Assembly (NCBI GenBank): GCA_033030425.1
Contig: JAUFSD010000002.1
Span: 1,364,001 to 1,428,000 of the forward strand
Direction: 5' to 3'
From: Verpa conica
Lineage: Eukaryota > Ascomycota > Pezizomycetes > Pezizales > Morchellaceae
DNA length: 64,000 nucleotides
Shown: in pieces, positions 49,537 through 62,287 of the stretch
How the letters are laid out: each line of letters opens with the position of its first letter
Position numbering within the stretch: the stretch's first letter is position 1
Notes under the pieces: model-generated
Told to the model about the DNA's origin: nothing
Database searches by the model: none
Seen by the model: only the letters and a program-made list of their open reading frames with translations
Position numbers and translations under genes: made by a program

Positions 49537-51764
49537 CTATCGCACGTTTTGCGGTACTGGCATTCCTTCCATCATTCCTAACTTTCCTCCAACTGCCGCG
49601 CACCTCAGTCTTTTGCTTCTGTCCATATTCGGACTGGCCAAGCCCAAGATGGGAGAACCGGGCCCAAACCCAGTTAAAGACTTGAATTTTGGGGTAACAC
49701 TCGTGTGACCTTCTACAGCAGAGACCAATGAGCTTGCCACATAGCTACGTTTTCGGCTCAAAGCCGGGAAACTTGTTGGCGTAGTACTGCCGGTAGAACA
49801 AGGTGAAGAAGACTCCTTCAACATGTTTAGACTCAATGCAGCTTCCTGCGAGCTCGGAGAAGCATACGGTGTCATGTGCCTATACTCATTTAACTGAGGG
49901 CTGCTAGTTTTGAAGGCCTTCCCAGATGGTACAGCTGCGCTCGGTGAAAGAGTAGGTGTCTGGAACATTCCTAAACCATTACCAATAGCCAGTCTACTAA
50001 GGTCATTGTTCTGCCTCTTGGAGGGGAACATGGGCGACTTCCGTGATGAAATAGGACAAATTGAAGATCGCAAGAACTGGTTACTTGGAGACGACAATGA
50101 TGATGGGGACGCTGATTTCATCATACACAGTGAAAGAGACGATCTCCGGTTTTGAGATGGGGATGCCCCCACAATAGGTGGTACTCCATCAGAACCTCTT
50201 CGGGAGATGAACGACCAGTTCTCTTGAGAACCAGAGATCATATTATTGTGTGCAACATGAATGACAGACGCCATGGCGCCTCCGGTAGTTGATGTCGGCA
50301 AATCATTTCCAGAAACAAGACCCACTGCAGGGGTGGTGAGACTAGAGGATTGCGCTGATGAGACTGACCGGAGGAACTGAGGTGGGGGAATGTTCAGAGC
50401 AGTCTTCGGGAGTGGCTGATGAAGAGCACTGAATGCATGGCAACTCTTAAGTTGTGGTTCAAGGGTTCGAGGAAGAGAAACAGGGGGGGCTAGTGGGACT
50501 GTAACTGGCTGAACTGGTATCTGTGATGCGGACATCGCTCTATCAAAGGATTCAATAGCAAGTGGTGAAGCTGCTGCTTCACCTGTGCAAGGTTTCAATC
50601 CTCCGGAAGGCGTTAACTCCACTTCAATCAGATCAGGCGTAAGCGTTAGAATTAATCCACACCATTCCTTCCTTCTTTCCTCTTCATCTATCCATGACGA
50701 TGCTCTCATAGGAGATACCGGTGACGGTGTGTGATCAGATGTATACTTCAATACGAGATCTGTCCATTTTTGAAAGTTTGTCTCAGAGATATGAAGTTTC
50801 CAGTTAACTGCGTCCAGAAAGGCCATTTCGTTGATGTTTATCTCTTGCGTATTCAGCCCAGATATTTTGCTCCATGCTCGAGCGGAATAATTTCTATCCT
50901 GGAGATATTTAGATGCTAAGATCAAGGCAGCCAGAAACATTCTTCTTCCACATTGTTTGGCGCGTGTCATCTGTGCCTCATCAGGAGGCATACTATTGAT
51001 GTCGCAGTCGCGTGGAGGAAGATGAGGTCTGATGACAATGAGATAATACAAAGCAACCTGCAAAGTAGAATAGCTGGTCCTAGATCTCCGAAGCGTCTCT
51101 TGTATAAATGTCCGCAAGGGTAGAACTTTATCTTTTGGAGCGGCCGAACAACCTATAAATTTTGGAGGTGGCCATATTGTCTCGACTATTTGGGCGGCAG
51201 AGTCTTAAAATTTCCGGTAATCTAACTTAGCATCTGTGTTTATCTTTTAATTAAGTATTTGTTAACCCAAGTTTTGTACGTACCAACAAGACTGTCGACA
51301 AAATTAACCTTACGGTCAGCCTGTCGCTGAAGTGTCGGAACAGGTGGTAGAGGACATGTTGCGGTAACAGGACACCCGGCATTCGCACCCTCTAATAGAC
51401 GGTTGGTCCTTCGTGGATTCTGTCTTTGCTCAATTGGTACAATCTCCTCAGGAATGGTAATCGGAACTGGGTGAGGATGACGCTGTTGCTTATCCTTTGT
51501 TTGTGTACCCGTCGAAACTGAATGAGAGCCTTTGGGCCAAGTGGTTCTTGAAGGAAGGGGTGGAATGATAGTAGTGTTTGGTGCTGTAAGACCATCCGTC
51601 GTAGTACTTGAGCCAATAGATGTAGCATTCGAGGAAGCAGTTGCCACAGACCAGACGGATGAGTTGGATGAAGAGGCGGAGGATGCAATTGACCCTGCCG
51701 GTGAATAAAGATAATGAGGGTGTTGCGTAAAGGTAGTAGTGGGTGGGGTGGGGTCCAGGGTCAT
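49537..51764 (-). CDS. Pho85-type cyclin (Pcl family), 709 aa
   Basis: Two exons, 51284-51764 and 49537-51185, with a 98-nt intron; 2130 nt close in frame. The start is the ATG at 51762-51764 (MTLDPTPPTTTF); upstream in-frame codons lack an ATG. The first 155 residues are Ser/Thr/Pro-rich. The cyclin fold starts around residue 180: VLPLRTFIQETLRRSRTSYS, TLQVALYYLIVIRPHLPP, MFLAALILASKYLQDRNYSA, WSKISGLNTQEININEMAFL and AVNWKLHISETNFQKW. This is the PHO80/PCL cyclin box (PF08613), which activates the CDK Pho85. The C-terminal 400 residues are a Ser/Pro-rich tail with many potential phosphosites, as in Pcl5/ClgA-like and other Pcl1,2-type cyclins of filamentous fungi, where it may govern stability. 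The exact PCL subtype is not resolved. Confidence 0.92.
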
Positions 51765-54700
51765 ATTGGATAAAAACACAAGAATTGAGTGGAGATGTTG
51801 AAAAGAAAAGAAAAAACCGTAGAAAGAAAAACTGAGATAAAATATAAAGAATCCTTATTCCGTCTTCAAGGTCAGATAGTCACTGACAATCTCAGGAAAG
51901 TAGGTCGATCCCAGTAGTGTGAATGAGTGGAGGGGTGACGTGGTTTGTGACTTAGATGGCGGAGTAGATGACTGAGTAAATGGCTGAGTAAATGGCTGAG
52001 TGGGTAGTGATTGTGTTAAACCTTAAGATATAGATCTGAAGGTGGCGTAGGGCTGAGTGGCAATCAAGGTTATGAATCTCTTCTCATAAGAGTGGCTATT
52101 GGTAACACGAAGTGGCGGTGTTGCTAACAAGCTGATATTCCCTTTCCCCCTTCCCTTTTTTTGTTGTTGGAATCAGACCTCCGTCCGCGTTACACCTAGC
52201 AAAAAACGTTTAATAATTTCCTTAACCAAGAGCGCCAAAAACTGAAACTGCCGAATCCGATGAAAATGCGATTTTTCCGAAAGTATGAAAGATGTTGATA
52301 GGTTCAGGTCGAAGTCGAGCCGAATAAAAATGCACAAGAAGTCGAAAGAAAACCGCAACCCAAACCCCGTCCAAGAAAAAAAAATCCGTTGCCTCCCCAA
52401 TAGAAACTCCAATAAAATTCAGTATCTCCGACACACTTTCCCAACCTGCCGTCTGTACAACTAAACGCGATGCCCTTTAATTCCTGATATTCCTCAAATA
52501 TACCCAACTATCGGTGTAGATTCGAAAATTTTTGAAAAAATGTTGAGAAGAACTAGATTTTATGATGACACAAGCTCAATAGCATCGATAGCAATAGAAA
52601 GCAGCGGTGGCGAAGTAGATGGGAGAGGTGGCTGGAGATCCTTCGGCGATGCTAGTAATACTCACAGGACACATTGTGATACTTCCCAAAACCAGGGAAG
52701 AAGGTGGTAGTGATGTGTGTTTTTGTAAATGGTGAAGTTGAGAGAGATGTAACAGAGCCTCGTCACGAACTGTGAAATGAGTCTTGACTAATTGTGATGG
52801 GTGGTCAGGGGATGGAAGGAGGCGTTGGCTGGGAAAGGCCACCCGGCTGGCTGTACTTTTTGTGGCACAGGCTAGCTCAGCTAAAATATCGAACAGTGGG
52901 GCCCTAGTTTAGGGAGACGACAAATGCGCTACTTGCTGGTTCTCCTTCAGACTGAGGTATGATGCTGTTGGTGATGGTGCGGCGGCAAGTGAGGAGAAAA
53001 CAGTGACTTGAGTGATTGGATGCAGGTCCCAGCTGAGAGCAGTAGGTTGACGCGGCGGCTGAGGTAGGGGAATTATATAAAACACCAGCGAGGACAAAGA
53101 GAGTGAGTAAGTGAATGGAAGAATGAGTAACCAAGGGTAATAATGAGTGAGCAACGAGCGCCGGGGGTGGATCTGGAGGGGAAGGGGGGGTGCGAGTGTG
53201 TGTGGGTTGAGGGGGCTGGTGGCAAAAGTGCCCGATGACAGATTTATCGGGGCAGGGGAAGGTATGAGTCCGACAGTATGTTGTCTCGGACGCCGGCGAA
53301 GAGACTGACTTCTTCAAGGCACCGGTGGAATGTTGGAAGCAACACGGTGGGGAGATTCAGACGAAGATTGAGAAGTGAGTAGCTGGACAGAATGGGGTAT
53401 TCAGACTGAGTGGAGTGACGGATCAGAACCGTATCTATTCTATCGGGGAATGCGTAAAGCTGTTCATTGCGTGATGGCTGACGAGAAGGAACGAAATATT
53501 ACCGCGGTGGGGGAGCTTTTGGTTTTGTTCTGCCAGGCGCGGGGGGAAAGATGAGTAACACTTCACTCTGGTTTTGGGCTTGCCATCCATTCATCGGTAA
53601 AGAGATAGCTCTCCACACACACTGTCCTAAACACTCTCTATCCCTCCCTTTCCCTCTTACACTGCATCTTGGAGGGCTTGTACTTGCACCCTCCCACCTC
53701 ACCGCTACACTCATATATCTCACCAGGCAGCCCAGGAAGAGGGGAAGGAGAGAATTGTCCAAATGTTGTCACTGAAATCCTTTCCCAAACTCTTATCTTC
53801 TAACCTTAAACACTTGAGATAAAAAAATACCACCGTGATAACTGCTGTGAGCTCATTTACTATACTTCCTTCCCCCGTCATATCGTACACCCTTCTACGC
53901 TGCATATTTGCCATTTGCTGTGGACTTTGCCGGTCTCGCAGGTTGGGCTGGCAGCACAAAGCAGTCGTTCCAGTACCCTTGTCAAATCAGCGATCCGTAA
54001 CACACAAGATACGGGGCCAATCATCTCCTCCGCTGATGATGACTCCTTTTTCACGATTGAAAAGCTGTTTCCCTCCTTGGCCGGGAAGTGGAAGTGCGAA
54101 AATGGGCTGTGTCTGCGCTGTGGGTTGCGTCAACCCAGCGCTCCCGCCCATCTAGCCGTTTTCGGATTCTAGGCCCCGAGCCTCCGTTTTTGTCATTCCC
54201 TGTCTCTTGCCTATCTTGACATTGTTTACGTGCAACAATATAAATAAAAATCAAGTACCTGACCCCTATCTAAAGTTTTTCGATTTTGTACCAAATTAAA
54301 GAAATCTCGAAAGAGCCTCACGAGTCATTGGTTTCTTGTTCACACACTTTGAAGGTTCATTAAGGAACCTGCGGCGTGGGGCCCACGCTCGGTGTGTGGG
54401 TATTCCTGTGAAACGTGCTACGGCCGTTGTATCCAATCATGGTTATGACTGACTAACCGAAGAGCCTACCTAGACTCTAAACACGTCGATGACTCTCGTT
54501 GCCCAATAAGGCGCAATTTGAGTCGTTGACTCATGACCCAATGAGAGGCTAAACGCCGCTTGGTTCACGTCATGGTACTGCTCGTTGCCACTTCTTTCTG
54601 TGGCGCGTTGCGTGGTCACCTCGGATAAACCGCTTGTAGAAACACCCTCCCAGTGGCTTAGAGGGCATTTACTACATGTATGTAAACATCTGCCTATCCT

Positions 54701-57700
54701 TCGCACAGCCTGATTCTTCGTACCCGTTTTGAAAAGGAAGGGTACACCCATCAATAATCAAGAAGGAGAGCTCGATTCGTGGCTTGGAGCCCTCATCCCG
54801 CATCGCTCACATCGCCGGCTCGCAGGATTGCTTGCCTAGTATTGTTTAAAAGCCTGGCTGACCTTGCGAGATTTCTTGTTAGAATTTGTCACAAATAAGA
54901 ATACCAAGGCAATATATTGCTGTTCTAATGGTTTTGTTTCGCCACAATCTCGAAAGAATCCTACCTTTTCTCGAAATGGCAGCAAGAGCCTCTGCTGGGA
55001 AGAAATAAGACAAATATGGAATTGGACTTGCCTCGTTCAGTAAGTCAGCTTGTTTGGGCTTTTCAGCTTAATATTAGCAGAATGTGCTCCCTTAAGAACG
55101 AAGGGACACGCGGTCCACAGACGAAAAGCTAGGGATTATCAATATCTTATTACCATCTCAAGCCGGTTACTGATACCATCATCATTCTCCTCTAATTACG
55201 TGAGCACTGTGCCTGTAATAATCACCTATCACCTATACCTACTATTGATTAAGTTTCTCGGACACAAGTATTCCAGATTTCCAGCCACTCGAAACACACT
55301 ATTGATGGGTAATTTCCCATATCATGGGCGGCCTTGTGGTGAGATCCCGGCTTCTATAGCGAATTCCCCCGGTGCACGTGGACGACACGTTATCAAGCAG
55401 CAGGAAACGGCAGTGAGTGCGAAGTAGAAAAGGGTCTGTTGTAGATTACAACCTTCTTTCCTAAATTCTCTTGTACTCTTTCCGAGGCAGCTACTCCGCG
55501 AGGAGGATGAGGAACTGTCGCGCCTTGCTGTACTCTGCATGACTTCCCTAGCGCCTGGTTAGCATGTAAGATCACGTTAATCTGTACCTAAATTTATATT
55601 GAATATCTTTACTTTTGTTTAAATACCTTAGATTTTCTCCGGTTCGCTCGGTTAGTAGTGACGTGGAGCAGTCGGAAAGGCTGTCTTTACTCGAACTAAG
55701 CCTGCTACAAACTTTCTAGGTTCCAGTGTTACCGAGATCGTCATGCTGTAAGGCTCAGCTGGTTGACGAGGCTCCCGACTTGTTTTGATATCAAAATCCG
55801 AGTCGATATGGAACATGTACCTTTGAGAACGGGTGTAGTGTTATCGATTAGTGCTGTTACGACAAATCGAGCCGCATGTTCTCATCTCCATCAGCCCCCA
55901 TCCCCCAGGCTTCCGGAATCGGGTTTGCGCATGCTGCTTGTCCCCCCTGCACTGCACGATGTATCATAGAGCTAGCTATCTCCCCGTGACTCCGTATCGA
56001 TACAGCGAGCATAATCCTGGCTCCAACACCAGTATGCGTCACAGCTCAACGAAACTTCATTTCTCCTTCCTCGTTCTCTCAGCCGCATGGTTTTATTTTG
56101 GTTACGATAACACCCGTTTATTCTTCGTGTCAGCAAATAGAGTAGACGAGCTGTCTCTAAGAACCTGCATCTTTACTCGCGTTTTGCTTTTGTCGATGGA
56201 TGCGATGCGTTGGATTGGGAATACGCACCCGATGCGTAAACTGGTGATTATAAGTGGGTAAGGGAAAAAAGAGAGTCACAATCACGTCAGAGAGAAGGCT
56301 ATGAGGAGGGCTCTTAAGCTACCCTAAGCAAATATTACTCTGTTGATACTTTCGCACATTGATAAGCTAAAGGTATCGTGAGATTCTGGCTCCAAGATTT
56401 TGTGATATTCCCCCACTTTGGTTTTCTGGACCTCGTGAGGCCTCGTGGAGAAATATTTACTTACTTTTTATTCTTTTTTTGCACGAGTCTCGTGCAGTTC
56501 TTTCTCGAAAGACTGACTTTGGGTTTTGGTTTCTCACCGCAGATGGCTCTACTCTTACATTAGTTTACCCCGCTCATCTGGTACCACTACACTACCCAAA
56601 TATCCAAGGGTTACTTGCATTCCACGGAGGGAAACGACCAACTTGCATATCCTTGAGTGTAAAAATGACAGGCTTCAGTAAAGTAACCGGCCCTGGCGAA
56701 TGTTTCCCGGCTTTTTGTTCCCCGGTATGTTGTACTACATGTGTCCAAGTCTAGAGTATATTCCGGCCGGGCGCCATCTTTGGAAACATGGGCTGTGAAA
56801 GGTTTATATATTCTCGAGTACTAGTTCTTAATTAATTGTCTAGCGATTTCCATACGGGGCTCTCTGACACTGAGTGCGCTAGTTGACAAATAGTATGGCC
56901 CACTAGATCGCGGGGTGTTGGTAAAGCAAGCATTGCCAGTTTGGTGGTGTAAAAATCGACCCGATCTTTATTGCTAGTTATATCATTGGATTTTTTGCTG
57001 CTGCTATGGTCCTGAAACATCTAGTTACCCTGGTCGAGAGACGCCTGCCTGTTCTACATCTGTAGATGCTTGGGTGCCTTTACTTCTGTCTATCTCTATC
57101 TCTAAACTCCTTTAAATTCTCTAGAAACTGTCTGGATAACTTTAAACCCACTAATAGTTGATAGGTTCTGGAGGGAAGGGTATCAAAGTGGTAAATGCGC
57201 TCCATTTTTTGTTTGACATAGAAGCGCTAGCTACATGTACTACCTGGTATTAAGGGGATGCACCAAATAGTGTTGGGGTTTAAAAAAAAACCAATTTTTT
57301 TTTGTTTCCGACAGAATGCTTAATGGACAGAGGTACGTAGGCCCTTCCACTTATCATTGCCGACATACGGGCCTATGTCTGGACTTCTATTATTGTAGTA
57401 GTTATTATGTATCTAATACTTATAAGTCTATCGTAAGGTTTTATTTAGAAGATCATGCCAAAATAGTCCTAAATTTTATATGTTATGTACCGCTTTTCGT
57501 TGTTGAGGCACAAAATTGACTTAGAGTACGTGGTCGTAAGATTTTCACTAGGTACTCAGGAGTATTAGTTTTACCCCTAGCCAGCGACTGGAGAATAATA
57601 CTTGCTTGGCACCTGACTCGGTAGCGGTAGGACTTCCGATTCGGGCCGCTACGCCAGCTTCAGAGACAACTAGGAAGTCTAAACCGGGTGATTTTTTATG

Positions 57701-59609
57701 ACTGCTAGCGGAACCCCAATGGCTAGTATATTCATCCAATAAGGCAAGAAAGGGGTAAATTTTTTAAGTTTTAATAGAGCTATACTATATAATATTGTAT
57801 ATAATCTTATTGCTTTTAGGTTTTAGTGAAATAAGAGGAAGGGGAAGAAATAAAAGGCCGCGTAAGCCGCGCCATCATCCCTGGGGATTTATCTGGAACA
57901 AGATGTTGATAGTACGCGTCAATAGCAATAGGTATAAGAAAATATGCTTCAATAAAATAACATACTGAGTAAGGCCGGCCAATTGTCTGTTAATTAGCAT
58001 ACTCTCGAATCGCTAGTCATGAGAGGGTCATGAGAGGTTACTCGAGTCCTAGCTGGGCTGCATTGGTTGTGATCCTATCCCCTTCTGTTATCTTACCAGT
58101 CTTAGATTCCGCGAATTGTGAAATTAGTCCTGTTTTACCATCTAGTGGATTCAAGCAACTTGCGGGCTTGTGAGCCCCTCATACACGTATATACTTAAGT
58201 CGTTAATATACAGGCTTAGGTTTTTTATTACTAGATAAGCTAAACACTAGAATAATGGTACCTCACATTAGTTAGACGAGGGTTTAGCCCAATTTTAACC
58301 CTGTATTATCCCTTAATGGAACGAAAGTATGTTTAACCTTAGCTTCCACTATAGGACCGCTGATTAAGCAATAGTTTCCGCGTATGTTTAGTTAGTACTA
58401 GACTCTAAAGTCAATGTCAATGATTTTTCTTGTCAAGGTCTAGTAGTTATTGGGTAATAATATCTGTATATAGTACTGGATATTATTTTATGGTAGTTAA
58501 GCTTAGGAATCCTCATCTATCTAACTAGGGGTTTAAAGTTTAATTACGTAGGTTCTAGACACTGTTGGGTACCAGGTCACGGGTATTTTTTGCGGTAGGC
58601 TTATTATTGGTAAAGGATTTTATTTATTTTACTAACTAGTAATAAAATTTTGTCCACCATGGACTAGCTAGGATACCTGTATATTCTTGGAGTAATTTCA
58701 AATCTATATGTTTAGGCTCTTTAAAGCTACTACAAGTATATGGATTGATACATAGTTTTATACTCCTCCTCGGTAGCTACTTACATGAAGAATACTTAAG
58801 ATTCGGTGATGTATATTCGGTAGATCGTGGCGTCGGGGACCACTTAAAACCTGTTCTTTGTGCGTTTATGGCCTGGTGATTTCCTTACCCCTACAAAGGA
58901 TTTACTATGGGGCATCTTATCCTAAAATAAAGCATCTATGACTCACTTTTTCCGGTTTAAAGCGCTTCTTAGCAGATTTGTACATGTACATTTATGGTTT
59001 CCTGCGTTCATTGGAACCTTGTTTATCCAAGCTAGTGAGTCATACTGCGAACGGGACTCTAAACCGGAACAGCGTATCACGGTATTTTTATACTCATCCG
59101 GTTGTGTCACTATGGAGTCATATGTGGTTACAATACTAATTTTGTGTGGCCGCGGCGTGACCGGGTTTCTCGATGACTCCGACTTTTCGGTATATGCCGC
59201 ACTTGGGAATCTGTTGGATTGCTGCATTAGAAAGATAAGGCCAATGCACCTCGAGTGATAGCTTGTGAAGTGAACCCAATGTTGTGCGATGGCTCTTGGT
59301 TTTGCGATGCCGAGGCTTTTGGTCATCTGTAAAGTGTTAGCTATTCCTGATTAGGTGTTGAGTAAGTGAAGGATCGAGGTGTGGGACTCTCGATGTCTTG
59401 GACCAGTTCTTCGTTTGAGTATCAGTTGTATTATTCAATGCTTGGGGTATTGTGGGTATTGCTATCAACCACCGGTTTTTTTTTATTCTTTCTACTTTTC
59501 TCTTAGTTGTAGTATGGCCTAATTAGGTCAATAATTAATGAAAAGACTGCTCTGATCACAAATGATAAGTAGTCTTGATAGCTCGAAAACAATCCGAAAT
59601 CCCCCCCAA
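51765..59609. other. 7.8-kb tract without a supported gene
   Basis: 51.8-54.2 kb is the 5' flank of the cyclin gene: purine/pyrimidine-skewed, with a 12-bp minisatellite at 51967-52002, probably promoter and long leader. 54.2-59.6 kb carries only short open frames on both strands with no domain that I can name. Three TACATGTA copies lie at 54673, 57232 and 58981, and a short GAGAGGGTCAT direct repeat near 58020. The sequence from 57.7 to 58.9 kb is notably A/T-rich with many TA-rich words, as in decayed repeats. Confidence 0.5.
51967..52002. repeat. 12-bp tandem repeat, three copies
   Basis: The unit is AATGGCTGAGTA; the first and last copies carry a few substitutions. It lies about 200 bp upstream of the cyclin start codon, in its promoter or leader. 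The units contain TGACTGAGT/GGCTGAGT words resembling bZIP half sites, but that is not enough to call an operator. Confidence 0.6.
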
Positions 59610-59950
59610 CTAAAGCGCCCGGTGATCTTTTTTCTCGCGTAGACCTTTAATCTTGGCCTCTAATTCTATTTTTCTCCTTTCTAACCCGTCGCGATAGAGC
59701 CTTAGCCTATAACGAGCTTAATTAGTAATTGGAGCTCTGCTAGAAAGCCTAGCCTATTAAAATAATGCAATGAGAAATTTACGTGCCTATCAATCCTCGA
59801 ATCTAGTCCTTCCTCACGTCGCTCGTGGATCACAGCTCTCGTTTCTGTGTCCGTTTTTAACTGTGCACCAGTATATGCGCCAACTGCAGTGATAGCGACC
59901 GTTGCGCCAGTCAAAATTACTGTCCTGCGCTTGAGGAGGGGAGTGGCCAT
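59610..59950 (-). CDS. Small TM plus coiled-coil protein, 86 aa, probable GC-AG intron
   Basis: Two exons: 59787-59950 and 59610-59706. Exon 1 reads MATPLLKRRTVILTGATVAI, then TAVGAYTGAQLKTDTETRAV and IHERREEGLDSRIDR: a basic N-terminus, one glycine/alanine-rich hydrophobic segment (about residues 11-31) and a charged helix. Exon 2 continues in a heptad-like pattern, LRLYRDGLERRKIELEAKIK, then GLREKKDHRAL. Joining them in that frame requires a donor AG|GCACGT (GC-AG intron, 80 nt). The nearby GT donor four bases on gives a different frame with a less coiled-coil-like end. Short N-terminally anchored proteins with this layout occur across Pezizomycotina; their function is unknown to me. It is head-to-head with SHB17, 291 bp apart. 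Confidence 0.7.
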
Positions 59951-60241
59951 AGGGGTAGCTGTCGTGTCTCAAGTCTCAAGGTGGAGGTTGATTACAGCGT
60001 TGTGGTCAAGAATGTGCGAATTTACGCCGGTATGCCGGGTAAGCCCGGATAACATGGATGACGTAATTAGAGCAAAGCGGGGGTTTTGTTTGTATTCTGC
60101 CTTTATATTCTAGTCATATCGGACAATCTTTAGGAGTTTTCTTTATTTAAATTTCGGAAGACAGCCTTTATATCTCTAGACAGAATACTCTGTTCCGAAT
60201 AAGTTTTGCTGGTAGAGGGGAAAATTTTAAACCAAGGAAGT
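59951..60241. promoter_or_regulatory. 291-bp bidirectional promoter, 86-aa protein gene / SHB17
   Basis: Start codons of two divergent genes flank this spacer, so both promoters are here. The SHB17 side ends with an A-rich leader (AAACCAAGGAAGTATG). No clear TATA box was seen. Confidence 0.55.
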
Positions 60242-61212
60242 ATGAGTACTCCCAGAGTTTTCATAATTCGACATGGTGGGTTTATCTCTGAAAAATCTCT
60301 AGCTCAATAATTGGCTAATTTTGAAATCTCGTCTAGGTGAGACTGAATGGTTAGTACGTTACTGGCGTGGCTTTGTAGTTGGCCGTGCGTGTTTTGATAG
60401 TAGAGTATAGGTCATTGAATGGTCGCCATACTGGAACAACAGAACTTCCCCTCACTGAGAATGGTGAGAAGCGGATTCGAGCAACGGGTAAGGCCTTAGT
60501 AGGCGAGGATAGATTGATCTGTCCAACAAAGCTGGCACATGTGTAACCGCTCTAGAATTTTTCTTTGGTGTCTGAAAATCCCAGAAACTTAAAAGCTGAC
60601 AAAGTATAGTTATATATCTCCACGTAATCGTGCGCGTCGGACACTAGAGCTATTGGGACTCGGCTTGGGTTTACCCGATTCACTCTGCCGTGCTAAGATC
60701 GATATCACGTCAGACCTAGCGGAGTGGGACTACGGTGACTACGAGGGCCTTAAGTCTGTAGAAATCAGAGAATCACGGAGGTCTCGGGGGCTGGACAAAG
60801 AGAGAGATTGGGATATCTGGCGTGATGGATGTGAGGGTGGAGAGCTACCCAAAGAGGTGGAGGAAAGATGTGATAGGCTAATCGAGGAGATCCGCAAAAA
60901 GTGGCATGCCACTATAATGAATGGTGAAAAAGGTCCTGGAGATGTTCTTTGTGTTGCACATGGACACCTTTTGAGGGCATTCGCAATGAGGTGGGTTGGG
61001 AAAAGGTTATCAGAGCCATTGGCACTAATCTTAGAAGCTGGGGGAGTGGGGACCTTGAGGTATATTTTTTCTTATGCACATGGAGATGCCACTTACTGAC
61101 ACCCACTAGCTATGAACATCACTCCATCAAGGAGCCAGCGATACTCCTGGGAGGCTCTTTTGTAGTAAATGTTGTGGAAGAGGTAGTAAAGGAGGCCGAA
61201 GTTAGGAAGTAG
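60242..61212 (+). CDS. SHB17: Sedoheptulose-1,7-bisphosphatase (histidine phosphatase family), 243 aa
   Basis: There are five exons: 60242-60275, 60337-60349 (13 nt), 60411-60542, 60610-61059 and 61110-61212. Introns are 61, 61, 67 and 50 nt and 732 nt close in frame. It belongs to the histidine phosphatase/PGAM superfamily: MSTPRVFIIRHGETEWSLNG with catalytic His11, SPRNRARRTLELLG, EWDYGDYEGLK, GCEGGE and VLCVAHGHLLRAFAMRWVG (second His about 177). The blocks EWDYGDYEG, WDIWRDGCEGGE and EAGGVGTLSYEHHSIKEPAI fit the Shb17 subgroup better than glycolytic phosphoglycerate mutase. Yeast Shb17 hydrolyses sedoheptulose-1,7-bisphosphate, driving riboneogenesis towards ribose-5-phosphate. Length is close to the yeast enzyme (271 aa). 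The microexon encodes most of the GETEW part of the catalytic motif. The donor of intron 3 was set after CATGT to keep frame. Confidence 0.92.
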
Positions 61213-62287
61213 GTCTCTTGAAGCGGGTTCTTGTATCTGCGTAGATACTCTATGAATACTCCAAGTTTCTCGATAATTCTATGTACTATATATCCCAGGC
61301 TGTCGAAGTTCAGAGCTAGCTGGTACTTATGATTAATTCATTCATTCACCCAAAGATTTTGTCTGTTATGTTAGTCGAGTGATTTATGATGACTATAAGC
61401 TGTTGTGCACGATGCCACACCATATAAGACTGACCCCCCTGTTTTCTGTACTTTTACCCTGGAGGAATATATGCTTCTGGTCAACACTCGGGATTACTAA
61501 GCATACTCAATACCATACTAAAACATTCCCTAACAAGAGCAATACGAGTGACCGCCTATGAAAAACTGCATGTAGTAGTGAATTAATCATAAATACATAG
61601 AGCCTTTCGGCTGAGGGTTTGGGGGGCTAGTACTAAATGTACTCTTGTCTCTATTATCATAATAGAGGATAGTAGAGGGACTTCTTAAATAGGCTATAAA
61701 CTAGCGAGTAGCTAGTGGGATTCATATATAGGAAGGTACGCAGATGAGGGAGTAGGCCGAGTCTCTAGCATCGGTGACACTAAGGCTAGCTACCAGGAAG
61801 TTTGTATTGAATGTACATAGAGGGTACCAAAGCACCTACAATAGATCAATTAAGTCATATAACGTATCTCTCCCTATCATATATATATATCCTTAATAGA
61901 GAATTCTCCGGGTAATAGATGGTAAAGAGTGATTCAAACCCCTCAGTCTGGCTAGATTAGATATCAGTGTGTTGGTCATTGGGTATATTTTTCCTATTGA
62001 CTATCTCTGCTCTGGCTAGCTTAAGTGATAAGGAACGCTATATCATGATTGTGGTTGATAACCAAAGCTTTTATGGTGCTTTCACCACATTAATGAAGTC
62101 CTCCAAAGTAAAATAGTACGTTGCCTCCATTAAAAGGGACAGGAACAAAAGAAAAGTTGCTAAAATTAACTAATGTGTGCTCGTGAATGTTCCCAACAAA
62201 GAAAGTTTAAGTAGAGAGATAAATAAAAGGATCGCTAACTGAATACCATAAAGCGTTTGAAAAAGTCTCTGCTCAAAGATTTAGGTG
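61213..62287. other. 1.1-kb intergenic between convergent genes
   Basis: The SHB17 3' end (+) and the stop of the right-edge gene (-) face each other. The tract is A/T-rich with short TA repeats (ATATATATATAT near 61880). No exon or RNA gene was recognised. Confidence 0.55.

Noticed and set aside
57780..58930. Possible decayed Copia-type element on minus
   Set aside because: Isolated words look vaguely polyprotein-like, but no frame holds a conserved RT or integrase motif and no LTR pair was found.
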